Positions 27,003-36,009 of a DNA stretch of 64,000 bases are shown piece after piece (position 1 is the first letter of the stretch; the number at the start of each line of letters is the position of its first letter). A program made the translations under genes and the position numbers. The notes beneath the pieces were generated by a model that saw only the letters and a list, made by a program, of their open reading frames with translations, was not told the DNA's origin and searched no databases. This DNA is from HyVt-477 sp965224605 (GTDB lineage: Bacteria; Pseudomonadota; Gammaproteobacteria; Thiotrichales; Thiotrichaceae): NCBI GenBank assembly GCA_965224605.1, contig CBDCZP010000008.1, positions 487,286 to 551,285 of the forward strand, given 5' to 3'.

Positions 27003-27850
27003 TAACTCATTTCACCAGCCTTCTTATTACTCATCCAAATATCGACCCTGTTGCTATAAAACTGGGCCCTCTTGCCGTACATTGGTACGGCATTATGTAC
27101 GTGATTGGCTTTCTAGCTTTTCTGTATCTTGGGAAAAAACGTGCACGTCGAAAAGACAGCCCGGTTACACCAGAGCAAGTAGACGACATGATGTTTTATG
27201 GTGCTTTGGGCGTAGTTCTCGGTGGTCGTCTGGGCTATGTACTGTTCTATAGTTTTGACAAGTTCTTGCAAGACCCGATGATGCTGTTCAAAACCACTCA
27301 GGGAGGCATGAGTTTTCACGGCGGCCTGCTGGGTGTGTTGCTAGTTTCCTGGTTGCTGGCACGTAAATACAAACTCAAGTTCCTACAAATTGGTGATTTT
27401 ATAGCACCCCTGATTCCCATAGGACTAGGAGCCGGTCGATTTGCCAATTTCCTCAATCAGGAACTCTGGGGCAAACCTACCGATGTTTCCTGGGGTGTTG
27501 TTTTCCCTAAATCTGGAGATGGTATTGCGCGTCACCCTTCACAGCTTTATGAGTTCTTTCTGGAAGGAGTAATACTGTTTTTAATACTGTGGATTTATTC
27601 AAAAAAGCCTCGACCCTTTGCCAGAATATCGGGCATGTTCATGCTGTTGTACGGACTGTTCCGAGCCTTCGTAGAATTCTTCCGTTTACCCGATGAACAT
27701 ATTGGCTATTTAGCCTTTGGCTGGCTCACCAAAGGGCAACTCCTTTCCCTGCCGATGATTCTTGTGGGTGCTGTTCTCATCATATTATCATTTAAATATT
27801 TACCGGGTAGTTATGTACCAAAAACCACCAAAACCAAGCATCGGAAATAA
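26999..27850 (+). CDS. lgt: Prolipoprotein diacylglyceryl transferase
   Basis: The 283-residue polytopic membrane protein has the Lgt signature GRFANFLNQELWGKPTDVSW, the upstream HGGLLG segment in GGMSFHGG, and the HPSQLYEFFLEG motif. Lgt adds diacylglycerol to the lipobox cysteine of lipoproteins in the inner membrane. The start overlaps the trpC stop by four bases and thyA follows after six bases. The lgt-thyA pair is widely conserved in proteobacteria. Confidence 0.96.
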   Translation: MITHFTSLLITHPNIDPVAIKLGPLAVHWYGIMYVIGFLAFLYLGKKRARRKDSPVTPEQVDDMMFYGALGVVLGGRLGYVLFYSFDKFLQDPMMLFKTTQGGMSFHGGLLGVLLVSWLLARKYKLKFLQIGDFIAPLIPIGLGAGRFANFLNQELWGKPTDVSWGVVFPKSGDGIARHPSQLYEFFLEGVILFLILWIYSKKPRPFARISGMFMLLYGLFRAFVEFFRLPDEHIGYLAFGWLTKGQLLSLPMILVGAVLIILSFKYLPGSYVPKTTKTKHRK

Positions 27851-27856
27851 AGCCAA

Positions 27857-28651
27857 ATGAAGCAATATCTGGATCTAATGCGCCATGTAAAAGATAACGG
27901 CACACTCAAAGAAGACCGTACAGGAACAGGAACCACCTCTGTGTTTGGTTATCAAATGCGTTTTAATCTAGCTGATGGGTTTCCTCTGGTGACCACCAAA
28001 AAGTGTCATTTGCGTTCCATTATTCATGAACTGTTGTGGTTCTTGAAGGGCGATACCAATATTGGCTATTTAACAGAAAACAAGGTTAGAATCTGGGATG
28101 AATGGGCAGATGATAACGGTGACCTTGGTCCGGTTTATGGTTACCAATGGCGCAGTTGGCCAACCCCCGATGGCTCACATGTCGACCAGATTACCCAAGT
28201 CGTTGACCAGTTAAAAAACAACCCGGATTCCAGACGTATTATCGTCAGTGCATGGAATGTTGCAGAAATAGACAACATGGCGTTGCCACCTTGCCACGCC
28301 TTCTTCCAGTTCTATGTAGCTGATGGTAAATTATCCTGCCAACTTTACCAGCGCAGTGCAGATATCTTTCTGGGTGTGCCGTTCAATATCGCTTCTTACG
28401 CATTACTCACCATGATGATGGCGCAAGCAACTGGACTAGAACTCGGTGACTTTGTACATACTTTGGGAGACGCACATTTATATTCAAATCATATGCAACA
28501 AACAGATTTACAACTTGGCCGTGAGCCCTATCCACTACCGACCATGAAACTTAACCCAGAGATAAAATCTATCTTCGACTTCACCATTGATGATTTCGAG
28601 TTGATTGATTACCAAAGCCATCCACATATTAAAGGTAAGGTTGCAGTCTGA
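27857..28651 (+). CDS. thyA: Thymidylate synthase
   Basis: The 264-residue length is that of E. coli-type ThyA. It contains the phosphate-binding arginine region KEDRTGTGT, the active-site cysteine in LPPCHAFFQFYV, and the substrate-binding QRSADIFLGVPFNIASYALL region. It converts dUMP to dTMP with methylene-tetrahydrofolate. It is the last gene of the trpDC-lgt-thyA run; a toxin-antitoxin pair with its own promoter follows. Confidence 0.97.
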   Translation: MKQYLDLMRHVKDNGTLKEDRTGTGTTSVFGYQMRFNLADGFPLVTTKKCHLRSIIHELLWFLKGDTNIGYLTENKVRIWDEWADDNGDLGPVYGYQWRSWPTPDGSHVDQITQVVDQLKNNPDSRRIIVSAWNVAEIDNMALPPCHAFFQFYVADGKLSCQLYQRSADIFLGVPFNIASYALLTMMMAQATGLELGDFVHTLGDAHLYSNHMQQTDLQLGREPYPLPTMKLNPEIKSIFDFTIDDFELIDYQSHPHIKGKVAV

Positions 28652-28673
28652 AGAAAGGATAAGCACGAGACTA

Positions 28674-28702
28674 TTGAATCGTGTAACGCTACACGGTACA
28701 AT
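28674..28702 (+). promoter_or_regulatory. Predicted higBA promoter with palindromic operator
   Basis: TTGAAT at 28,674-28,679 and TACAAT at 28,697-28,702 are spaced by exactly 17 bases and fit a sigma-70 promoter. The spacer holds an inverted repeat CGTGT-N6-ACACG at 28,680-28,695, a likely binding site for the HigA antitoxin. Transcription would start about one or two bases before the toxin ATG at 28,711. Confidence 0.65.
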
Positions 28703-28710
28703 CATATTCT

Positions 28711-28989
28711 ATGATTATCAGCTTCCAGCACAAAGGCTTGAGAAAGTTCTACGAGACAGGCAGTAAAAAAGGTATTGTCGCTGCTCATTCATTAAAGTTA
28801 CAAATTATTCTAGCCGCTCTGGAAGTTGCAGAAGAAGCTAATGAACTAGATTTACCTGCCTTTTCTTTACACCCACTAAAGGGAGATTTAAAAGAATATT
28901 GGTCAATAAAAGTAAACGGAAACTGGCGTGTTATTTTTAGATTTAAGGATAATGATGTCGAGTTATTAGACTATCTTGATTATCACTAA
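28711..28989 (+). CDS. higB: HigB/RelE-type mRNA-cleaving toxin
   Basis: The 92 residues match the HigB host-inhibition fold: IISFQHKGLRKFYETGSKKG at the N-terminus, LHPLKGDLKEYWSIKVNGNWR, and VIFRFKDNDVELLDYLDYH at the C-terminus. Such toxins cut mRNA at the ribosome and are neutralised by HigA. The gene starts directly behind a predicted promoter and no Shine-Dalgarno sequence lies before its ATG, so a leaderless mRNA is possible. The antitoxin follows after 14 bases. Confidence 0.92.
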   Translation: MIISFQHKGLRKFYETGSKKGIVAAHSLKLQIILAALEVAEEANELDLPAFSLHPLKGDLKEYWSIKVNGNWRVIFRFKDNDVELLDYLDYH

Positions 28990-29003
28990 CTGGAGTTATT
29001 ACT

Positions 29004-29288
29004 ATGATGCACAATCCCCCCCATCCAGGAATTTTCTTAAATGAAACGGTTATTAAGCCGTTAGCAATCGGTGTGACAGAAGCGGCTCAACATTTGGCTA
29101 TGTCTCGAACAGCCCTTTCACGCGTACTCAATGGCAAAGCAGGTATCAGTCCAGACCTTGCAGTGCGATTGGAACGAGCAGGGCAAAGTAGCGCACGTTT
29201 TTGGGTAAACCTACAAGCCAACTATGATTTATGGAATGCAACCAACAGGGAACAGCCAAAAATTACAAAACTCAAAACCGTTGCTTGA
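29004..29288 (+). CDS. higA: HigA antitoxin, XRE-type DNA-binding protein
   Basis: The 94 residues begin MMHNPPHPGIFLNETVIKPL and contain the helix-turn-helix VTEAAQHLAMSRTALSRVLN, followed by GISPDLAVRLERAG and FWVNLQANYDLW, all standard HigA features. It should neutralise HigB and repress the shared promoter through the inverted repeat at 28,680-28,695. A GGAG ribosome-binding site precedes the start, in contrast to the toxin gene. Confidence 0.94.
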   Translation: MMHNPPHPGIFLNETVIKPLAIGVTEAAQHLAMSRTALSRVLNGKAGISPDLAVRLERAGQSSARFWVNLQANYDLWNATNREQPKITKLKTVA

Positions 29289-29314
29289 TTTTCTCAGAGA
29301 GCTACCGGTAGCTT

Positions 29315-31387
29315 ATGACTAGCCCTCTTCTCCAATCCGTTACATCACTCAAAGGTGTCGGGCCTCAAATGGCCGAACGCCTCGCCAAATTAGGCATCGA
29401 ATTAGTCCAGGATTTTCTCTTTCACTTGCCTTTGCGGTATCAAGACCGTACCCGCATTTACCCCATTGCTAGCTTGCATGAAGGACAAGAAGTCTTAATA
29501 GAAGGCGAGGTTGAAAGCAGCTCCATTGTGATGCGCAGAAAACGTATGTTGCTGTGCCAACTCTCCGATGGTACGGGGCGTATCACGTTACGTTTCTTTC
29601 ATTTTTCCAATGCGCAATATCTGAGTATGGCGAAGGGTAAACGGCTACGCTGTTTTGGTGAAATCCGCCGTGGCCCTCAATCACTGGAAATCATTCACCC
29701 TGAATACAAAATACTCTCCACATCTTCCCCGCTATCGGTTGAAAATACACTAACCCCAACCTATCCCACTACTGAAGGTTTGCAGCAACGCAGTTTTCGG
29801 CGACTTATTAGTTTGGCGCTAACACACGTTAATGAACTCAAAGATTTGATACCTGCCTCTATACAACAACAATACCAACTGGCAAATATTCACGAAGCGC
29901 TAAAAACACTGCATAACCCCGCGCCTGATACGAATGTCAGTGAGTTTCTCAGTGGTCAGCATCCCGCTCAAAAGCGACTGATTTTTGAGGAAATGATGGC
30001 TCACCATATCAGCCTCAGAAAACTCCGCGAACAGGCGAAACAGCTTCCGGGTATTGCCATTGGTAAGGGAGACACGCTGTATCAAAAACTCTTGAAACAG
30101 CTACCCTTCACACTCACCAACGCACAACAACGGGTTATCAAGGAATTGCGCGAGGATATGCAACAAAGCTACCCCATGAGTCGGCTGGTGCAGGGTGATG
30201 TAGGCTCTGGCAAAACACTGGTAGCTGCTGCTGCCGCGTTATACGCCATAGAAAGTGATTTTCAGGTTGCGCTAATGGCGCCTACAGAAATTCTGGCAGA
30301 ACAACATTATAAAAACTTCACCGAATGGCTCGCTCCTTTAGACCTTGAAGTCAGCTGGATTAGTGGCAAACAAACCGCCAAGGAACGCCGTAGTCAGGTA
30401 GAAAACTTACTCATGGGAATTACCCATATTGCTATCGGCACACATGCCCTGTTTCAAGCCGATGTACAATTCAAACAACTGGGCTTGGTCATCATTGATG
30501 AGCAACATCGCTTTGGTGTCGATCAACGACTAGCATTAAGAGAAAAAGGTCAACAGGCTGAGCACTATCCCCATCAGCTCATCATGACTGCCACACCCAT
30601 CCCGCGCACACTTGCCATGACGACTTGTGCTGATCTGGATTATTCCGTCATCGATGAACTGCCCCCGGGCAGACAAGCCATTAAAACGGTAGCTATTGCC
30701 AATGAGCGTCGTGATGAAATCATCCAGCGCATTCAAAGCATGTGCGCGCAAGGCAATCAGGTCTATTGGGTTTGTACATTAATCGAAGAGTCTGAAGTAT
30801 TACAATGTCAAAATGCAGAAGACACCTGGGAGCTACTTAAAGAGAATTTACCTAGTCTTGAAATAGGGCTCATTCATGGGCGCATGAAACCAGCCCAAAA
30901 AGAAGCCGTGATGAGTGCTTTCAAACAGGGAAATATTCATGTGCTCGTTGCCACAACCGTTATTGAAGTGGGTCTTGATGTACCCAATGCCAGCCTGATG
31001 ATCATCGAAAATGCCGAACGTCTGGGGTTAGCACAACTTCATCAGCTACGCGGCAGGGTAGGACGAGGCAGCACCGCCAGTAGTTGTGTGTTGCTGTATC
31101 AGGCTCCACTTTCAAAAAATTCTTTTCGCCGTATAGATGCATTGCGCAAAAGCAGTGATGGTTTTGAAATTGCCAGAATAGATCTCGAAATTCGCGGCCC
31201 CGGCGAAGTGTTCGGCACCCGACAAACCGGAGAACTGCGCTTTAGAATCGCTGATCTTGCTCGTGATCAAGGCTTGCTGCCCGAAGTCCAACAAGCAGCC
31301 CATCAGGTATTAGCGCAAACACCTGAAGTCGCCGATAAACTAATAAAGCGCTGGATCCATCGCGCTGATGATTACTCGAAAGTATGA
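29315..31387 (+). CDS. recG: ATP-dependent DNA helicase RecG
   Basis: The 690 residues carry the wedge/OB domain (FLFHLPLRYQDRTRIYPI), Walker A in QGDVGSGKTLVAAAAAL near residue 295, the DEQH box in VIIDEQHRFGVDQR, the TATPIPRTLAMT motif, and the RVGRGS and LEIRGPGEVFGTRQTG motifs near the end. RecG reverses stalled replication forks and branch-migrates Holliday junctions. The length is normal. It follows higBA but is likely transcribed separately. Confidence 0.97.
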   Translation: MTSPLLQSVTSLKGVGPQMAERLAKLGIELVQDFLFHLPLRYQDRTRIYPIASLHEGQEVLIEGEVESSSIVMRRKRMLLCQLSDGTGRITLRFFHFSNAQYLSMAKGKRLRCFGEIRRGPQSLEIIHPEYKILSTSSPLSVENTLTPTYPTTEGLQQRSFRRLISLALTHVNELKDLIPASIQQQYQLANIHEALKTLHNPAPDTNVSEFLSGQHPAQKRLIFEEMMAHHISLRKLREQAKQLPGIAIGKGDTLYQKLLKQLPFTLTNAQQRVIKELREDMQQSYPMSRLVQGDVGSGKTLVAAAAALYAIESDFQVALMAPTEILAEQHYKNFTEWLAPLDLEVSWISGKQTAKERRSQVENLLMGITHIAIGTHALFQADVQFKQLGLVIIDEQHRFGVDQRLALREKGQQAEHYPHQLIMTATPIPRTLAMTTCADLDYSVIDELPPGRQAIKTVAIANERRDEIIQRIQSMCAQGNQVYWVCTLIEESEVLQCQNAEDTWELLKENLPSLEIGLIHGRMKPAQKEAVMSAFKQGNIHVLVATTVIEVGLDVPNASLMIIENAERLGLAQLHQLRGRVGRGSTASSCVLLYQAPLSKNSFRRIDALRKSSDGFEIARIDLEIRGPGEVFGTRQTGELRFRIADLARDQGLLPEVQQAAHQVLAQTPEVADKLIKRWIHRADDYSKV

Positions 31388-31483
31388 CGATCAATGCTTG
31401 ATTAACTATAGAGATACCCTATAAAGTACTTTGGAATGATACATCTCCTCGCAAATAATTTTCGCAATAATTCAGAGACTCTC

Positions 31484-31642
31484 ATGCAAAATAAAATTAG
31501 AAATGTAATATCACGCCTCATCCTAGGTACTTTATGCTTATGCGTGGTAACCGCTTGTAGTACCGTAGAAGGTGTGGGTGAAGATATCAGCAAAGCTGGT
31601 CAAGTTCTTTCAGATGCTTCTAGAAAGGAACAAGGTAAATGA
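31484..31642 (+). CDS. Entericidin-like small lipoprotein
   Basis: The 52-residue frame starts at ATG 31,484 (an upstream ATG at 31,436 is possible but not needed). It has a lipoprotein signal ending CVVTACS and the entericidin core VEGVGEDISKAGQVLSDAS. EcnA/EcnB-family lipoproteins sit in the envelope and were described as a toxin/antidote pair in E. coli; in most bacteria only one is present, as here, and its role is unclear. Confidence 0.85.
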   Translation: MQNKIRNVISRLILGTLCLCVVTACSTVEGVGEDISKAGQVLSDASRKEQGK

Positions 31643-31722
31643 TTTTCTTGTGATATGTAGATTCTAAAGGAAACACACGTAAAAAGTGTGTTAGTTACGC
31701 TTATCAGCATATAATCATTGAT

Positions 31723-32403
31723 ATGCATATCCTTCTGCTTATTGTCCTATTTGTCGTCATCATATTTGGCCCTCAATGGTGGGCGAGTTATACGTTCAAG
31801 CGCTATGCTGCCAATCAAGATCACATTCAGGGAACCGGTGGTGAATTGGCACGGCATTTACTGGATCATCACGATATGAAAGAGGTTGCCGTAGAAATAA
31901 CCGAGGAGGGTGATCATTACGACCCAGATAGCCGAACTCTTAGGCTGTCTGAAAGCAACTATAATGACAACTCGCTCACCGCCGTTGCTGTCGCCGCTCA
32001 CGAAGTTGGGCACGCCATTCAGCATTATCATAACGAGAGCAAACTAGCTTTGCGGAGTCGTTTGGTTGGGTTGGCGCAAAAGTCCGAAAAACTCGGCTCG
32101 GCTATTATGGTCATTATGCCTTTTGTGGTGATTGTTACGCACAGCCCCGCTGCTGGATTGATATTCACGCTGGCAGGACTCAGCAGTATTGCAGGTTCTG
32201 CGCTGATACATTTAGTGACCTTGCCGGTCGAATGGGATGCGAGCTTTGGCAAAGCATTACCCATCTTGAAGACCGGTTATGTGCGTGAAGAGGATTATGC
32301 CGCCATCCAGAAAATACTAAAAGCGGCAGCCTTGACCTATGTTGCTGCCTCCTTGGCCAGTCTGTTAAATGTATGGCGCTGGATTGCATTGCTAAAACGC
32401 TAA
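31723..32403 (+). CDS. YugP-like zinc metallopeptidase, membrane-bound
   Basis: The 226 residues have an N-terminal membrane helix, a zinc-site motif HEVGHAIQH near residue 95, and two or three further membrane segments (IMVIMPFVVIVTHS and LIFTLAGLSSIAGSALI). A short motif PVEWDASFGKALP follows. This is the neutral zinc metallopeptidase family typified by Bacillus YugP. The substrate is unknown. All visible zinc-site residues are intact. Confidence 0.9.
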   Translation: MHILLLIVLFVVIIFGPQWWASYTFKRYAANQDHIQGTGGELARHLLDHHDMKEVAVEITEEGDHYDPDSRTLRLSESNYNDNSLTAVAVAAHEVGHAIQHYHNESKLALRSRLVGLAQKSEKLGSAIMVIMPFVVIVTHSPAAGLIFTLAGLSSIAGSALIHLVTLPVEWDASFGKALPILKTGYVREEDYAAIQKILKAAALTYVAASLASLLNVWRWIALLKR

Positions 32404-32428
32404 TTACCCATTGTTCTAATTAAATAAA

Positions 32429-32568
32429 GGGCACCTCTATTAATTAGGATTTTCGTTTGAGTTCAAGGCGGATCAATTTTAAGAACCGTAGTGTACAAGG
32501 GTACATGAGGATCGCAAAAATTGATCCAACGCCGAAATCGAGCGAAAAGACGATTAATAGAGGTGCCC
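32429..32568. mobile_element. 140-bp MITE with TAAA target duplication
   Basis: Perfect 16-bp terminal inverted repeats begin GGGCACCTCTATTAAT; the match resumes further in with TTTTCG and GATCAATTTTT, so nearly the whole element can fold into one hairpin. TAAA at 32,425-32,428 is repeated at 32,569-32,572, as expected for a 4-bp target duplication. There is no transposase gene; it must have been moved in trans. It ends 13 bases before the rhomboid gene start and may affect its expression. Confidence 0.85.
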
Positions 32569-32581
32569 TAAAGGCTCTTAT

Positions 32582-33292
32582 ATGCGACAACATTTAACCG
32601 TAGTAAACATACTCATCGCCATCAATGTTTTATTATATTTTGCGAGTCAGTCGGCTAACGCAGAAATACTAGAAAGCCTCACGCTGTATTTTCCAAAGAA
32701 CGATCACTTTGCTAGTTGGCAGCTTTTCACCCACATGTTTATGCATGCAAGCTTTGCTCATATCTTTCTAAACGTGTTTGCCATCTGGATGTTCGGCACC
32801 CCCTTGGAACGACTTTGGGGTTCAACCCGTTTTCTGCTTTATTTCTTTATCTCAGGTATTGGCGCAGCTTTATTTTATACCGCTATTTATTATTACCAAT
32901 TTGATTCGCTTTATAATGAATTGCTAAATGCCGGTATGTCCCCAGATACCTTACAATCATCCCTTAAAGAAGGTGTTTATTATCCGTCGATTGAAAATTC
33001 CAAGGAGCTAGGAGGTATTTACTTAGGTCAAATGCTGGGTGCTTCCGGCGCTGTCTACGGCATTCTGGTTGCCTTTGGCATGTTATTCCCGAATACCAAA
33101 CTTATGCTCATCTTTCTCCCCGTGCCAATTGCCGCTAAATACTTTATACCGGCACTCATTTCTCTGGATGTCTTTTTTGGCTTTACCGGATACTCCCTGT
33201 TTGGCGCGAATATTGCTCATTTTGCTCATGTAGGTGGTGCATTAGTAGGACTTATATTGATGTTCTCTTGGCGAAAGCAGTTGATGCCCTGA
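32582..33292 (+). CDS. Rhomboid family intramembrane serine protease
   Basis: The 236 residues show six membrane segments and the rhomboid elements: the HMFMHASFAHIFLNVFAIW motif, the catalytic serine in LGASGAVYG near residue 155, and the catalytic histidine in AHVGGALVGL near the C-terminus. Rhomboids cut membrane-spanning helices of client proteins. A 40-residue insert between helices 2 and 4 (around FDSLYNELLNAGMS) is larger than in GlpG. A MITE inserted just upstream probably supplies or alters its 5' leader. Confidence 0.92.
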   Translation: MRQHLTVVNILIAINVLLYFASQSANAEILESLTLYFPKNDHFASWQLFTHMFMHASFAHIFLNVFAIWMFGTPLERLWGSTRFLLYFFISGIGAALFYTAIYYYQFDSLYNELLNAGMSPDTLQSSLKEGVYYPSIENSKELGGIYLGQMLGASGAVYGILVAFGMLFPNTKLMLIFLPVPIAAKYFIPALISLDVFFGFTGYSLFGANIAHFAHVGGALVGLILMFSWRKQLMP

Positions 33293-33350
33293 CGAAAGTT
33301 ATTATATTGCACTATTATAATGATGGAGAAAAAACCGCACTGAGCCACCT

Positions 33351-34655
33351 ATGAAATTACTTCTCATCATCCTTTTTCTATGTTCTCAGATTCTATGCTT
33401 TCAGACTAGTTTCGCCAAAAGCTCGCCACCTGTTAAGCACTCACATAGTGGCAGGGCGCACAACCACTCTTTACCCAATCAGGGATTGGCACATCGTCAT
33501 GGCTCCAGTGCGCAAGGTATCGCTGATGGTAATACCAACATTCGAACTACCCCCATCGTAAAAAATAGTCCTGCCGTTAAGACCATCCAATCGAACATAC
33601 TTTCTAAAGCCCTAACCAACTGTCATCAAGGTGATATGGATTGCAATGTCTGTGCTGCGAATGTTCAACAACAATTCAACAGAGCCGTGTCGGGAAAAAT
33701 AAGCTGGCAAAATAAAGCTTGGCGATTTAGCTGGCCACAAAGCTACCCTCCCTACAACAAACGACCTCTGGATATTTTTGATGGTGATCCTGCTTATGCG
33801 TTAGGTATTCCAGATACTCATGTGCAGGGTTTTGTACGCACCCATTCTTCTCGTTTTCCCTATGCAGGTAGTCATAGCCATAAACGACAAGGGGGTGTTT
33901 TTGTGATTACTCAACATAACGATGGCAAAAAATATCTGGCAACACTACATCCTAGCAAGAGTAAGCATCCAAGCGGTGTGCACATTTTAGGAAAGTATCT
34001 GGTCTATGGTGAAAACCGTGTATTAGTTTTTAAAGACCTAAACAGCCCACAGCAACAGCATGATATTACGCTGGCGGTACCAGGCTCTACTGTTAATTTC
34101 GGTGGTGGCATAGGGTTAATCAAGTTATCAAAAGATCGGCATCTGTTAATTTTAAGTGGCCCTGGCGGGCAAGATCGTCGCCCCCGTTTTCATCGCTTTT
34201 ATCTGTTAAAAAGCCTACAAGGGCGTCCTCATCACCTTACTTTTATTAACCAGTCAAGATCACAGAAACCTGAGCAATGGTCGCGAGGTTTTGCGTTTTC
34301 AGAAAACTTATCAGCGATTACCGAATGCGGTACGGGTGATATTTATACTATTCACACCAGCGGTGATGAAAAAGGAATCCGTGCAATCAATGGCAACGGC
34401 TATTGGCGCTTATCCAAATTAGAGCAGCATCAAGGTAAGTTGCAGCTTAAAGCCATCAATGGATTCTCAAGCAAACAAAACATGTCGAGTTGTAATGTTC
34501 GTGCCGCGGCAACCGTCTATGTGACACCTCAACATCACTTAGAGTTTTATTGCCATGGCTATGCCAAAGACCCTGATGGCTCGATGTTTAATGTATTAGG
34601 TTCTTCAAGCAGGGGAAAGGATAAGTTTTATTTCAGAACAGGGGTGCTTCGATGA
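33351..34655 (+). CDS. Secreted His-rich protein of unknown function
   Basis: The 434 residues begin with a signal peptide (to about residue 23) followed by a His-rich stretch (KHSHSGRAHNHSLPNQGLAH, then RHG), likely to bind metal. A CHQGDMDCNVC motif lies near residue 93. The remainder looks like a beta-propeller or beta-rich domain with FVITQHNDGKKYLATLHPS, GGGIGLIKLSKDRHLLILSG and a Cys-containing C-terminal part. I do not recognise the family. It sits between the rhomboid and BrkB-like genes, on the same strand and closely spaced. Confidence 0.7.
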   Translation: MKLLLIILFLCSQILCFQTSFAKSSPPVKHSHSGRAHNHSLPNQGLAHRHGSSAQGIADGNTNIRTTPIVKNSPAVKTIQSNILSKALTNCHQGDMDCNVCAANVQQQFNRAVSGKISWQNKAWRFSWPQSYPPYNKRPLDIFDGDPAYALGIPDTHVQGFVRTHSSRFPYAGSHSHKRQGGVFVITQHNDGKKYLATLHPSKSKHPSGVHILGKYLVYGENRVLVFKDLNSPQQQHDITLAVPGSTVNFGGGIGLIKLSKDRHLLILSGPGGQDRRPRFHRFYLLKSLQGRPHHLTFINQSRSQKPEQWSRGFAFSENLSAITECGTGDIYTIHTSGDEKGIRAINGNGYWRLSKLEQHQGKLQLKAINGFSSKQNMSSCNVRAAATVYVTPQHHLEFYCHGYAKDPDGSMFNVLGSSSRGKDKFYFRTGVLR

Positions 34656-34674
34656 CCCTAGAAGTTATACTCTC

Positions 34675-36009
34675 TTGATGACTAATCTTAAAAAGCCTAG
34701 CAGACTCCATTTCATAAAAACATTCTGCACGCGGGAATCCGCTCAGCATGGAGTTGTTTGTTATTTCTATTTCCTTGGCAAAGCTATTCTTCGTGATCTA
34801 AATGAAGGGCAGTTAAATCTACGTGCAATGGGTCTGGTTTATACCACCTTACTTTCGATTGTTCCCTTGTTAGCCCTGAGTTTTTCTATTCTCAAAGGTT
34901 TTGGCGTACATCAAAGAATGGAGCCCATTCTGCTTCAATTACTAGAGCCTCTAGGTGATAAAAGCATAGAAATTACTGAACAAATATTTACTTTTGTTAA
35001 CAATATAAATATTGGTGTTTTAGGGGCTACAGGCCTGCTGATACTGCTCTATACCGTCATCTCGTTAATGAAAAAAATAGAAGAGGCTTTCAATTTCACC
35101 TGGCGTGTAGAAACCTCCCGCAACCTTGCACATCGCTTTAGTCATTATTTCAGCATCCTACTGATTGGTCCGATACTGATATTCTCGGCACTTGGACTTT
35201 GGGCTGCATTTCTGGATACCTCAGTAATGCAATCGATCTCTGAATCCTATGGTACTGTTCTGACAACACTAACTAAATACCTCCCCAAGCTACTCATTAT
35301 TTCAGCATTTGGATTGGTCTACCTGCTCATACCCAATACCAAAGTCAGCTTCAAAGCGGCTTTAGGCGGTGCCGTGGTTGCTGGTCTATTGTGGCAAGCG
35401 GGCAGTATTGGCTTTGCTACTTTCGTGAGTAACTCCAGCAAGCAAACGGCCATCTATTCCGCCTTTGCCAGCATGATGTTTTTTATGATCTGGATGTATC
35501 TCAGTTGGTTGTTTTTATTGATCGGCGCCAGTATCGCCTACTACTTGCAACACCCACAATCGGTTCATTTCCCGGCAAAATCACTTCATCTGAGTCCGCA
35601 GTTAGAAAAAACACTGGCTGTGAGCATTATGCAACTGGCCTACCGTCAATCAAAAGAACGTAAGCAACCTTTTACCAGTGATGATTTCGCCACACTACTT
35701 TTCATCCATAAACCCATTGTTAAGCAGATTTTACAACTGTTAACCGAACACCATATATTGCTTATCGACAACTCCACACCCCCACGTTATTCTGCTTATA
35801 TTCCCCATACAGAACTCACTCTGGATGATATACAACGAGCGATTAATATCGGCATAAAGCGACAAACCAGAAGTACTGACCGCGCTTATCGAGCCAATGC
35901 AGATTTGCAAGCGCTGGATCAACGTATCGCATCAACCATATCGACTACACTCATCAATGATATCGACCCACGTTCTGCCACTACAGCCACTACAATAGAG
36001 AACACCTAA
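34675..36009 (+). CDS. YihY/BrkB-family inner-membrane protein
   Basis: The 444 residues carry the YihY/BrkB (once 'RNase BN') domain: LNLRAMGLVYTTLLSIVPLL near residue 45, six membrane helices, and LWQAGSIGFATFVSNSSKQ with TAIYSAFASMMFFMIWMYLSW after it. A cytoplasmic winged-helix-like tail of ~130 residues follows (FTSDDFATLLFIHKPIVKQI), which is usual for the longer members. The function is not settled. The stop shares one base with the start of the next gene. Confidence 0.9.
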   Translation: MMTNLKKPSRLHFIKTFCTRESAQHGVVCYFYFLGKAILRDLNEGQLNLRAMGLVYTTLLSIVPLLALSFSILKGFGVHQRMEPILLQLLEPLGDKSIEITEQIFTFVNNINIGVLGATGLLILLYTVISLMKKIEEAFNFTWRVETSRNLAHRFSHYFSILLIGPILIFSALGLWAAFLDTSVMQSISESYGTVLTTLTKYLPKLLIISAFGLVYLLIPNTKVSFKAALGGAVVAGLLWQAGSIGFATFVSNSSKQTAIYSAFASMMFFMIWMYLSWLFLLIGASIAYYLQHPQSVHFPAKSLHLSPQLEKTLAVSIMQLAYRQSKERKQPFTSDDFATLLFIHKPIVKQILQLLTEHHILLIDNSTPPRYSAYIPHTELTLDDIQRAINIGIKRQTRSTDRAYRANADLQALDQRIASTISTTLINDIDPRSATTATTIENT

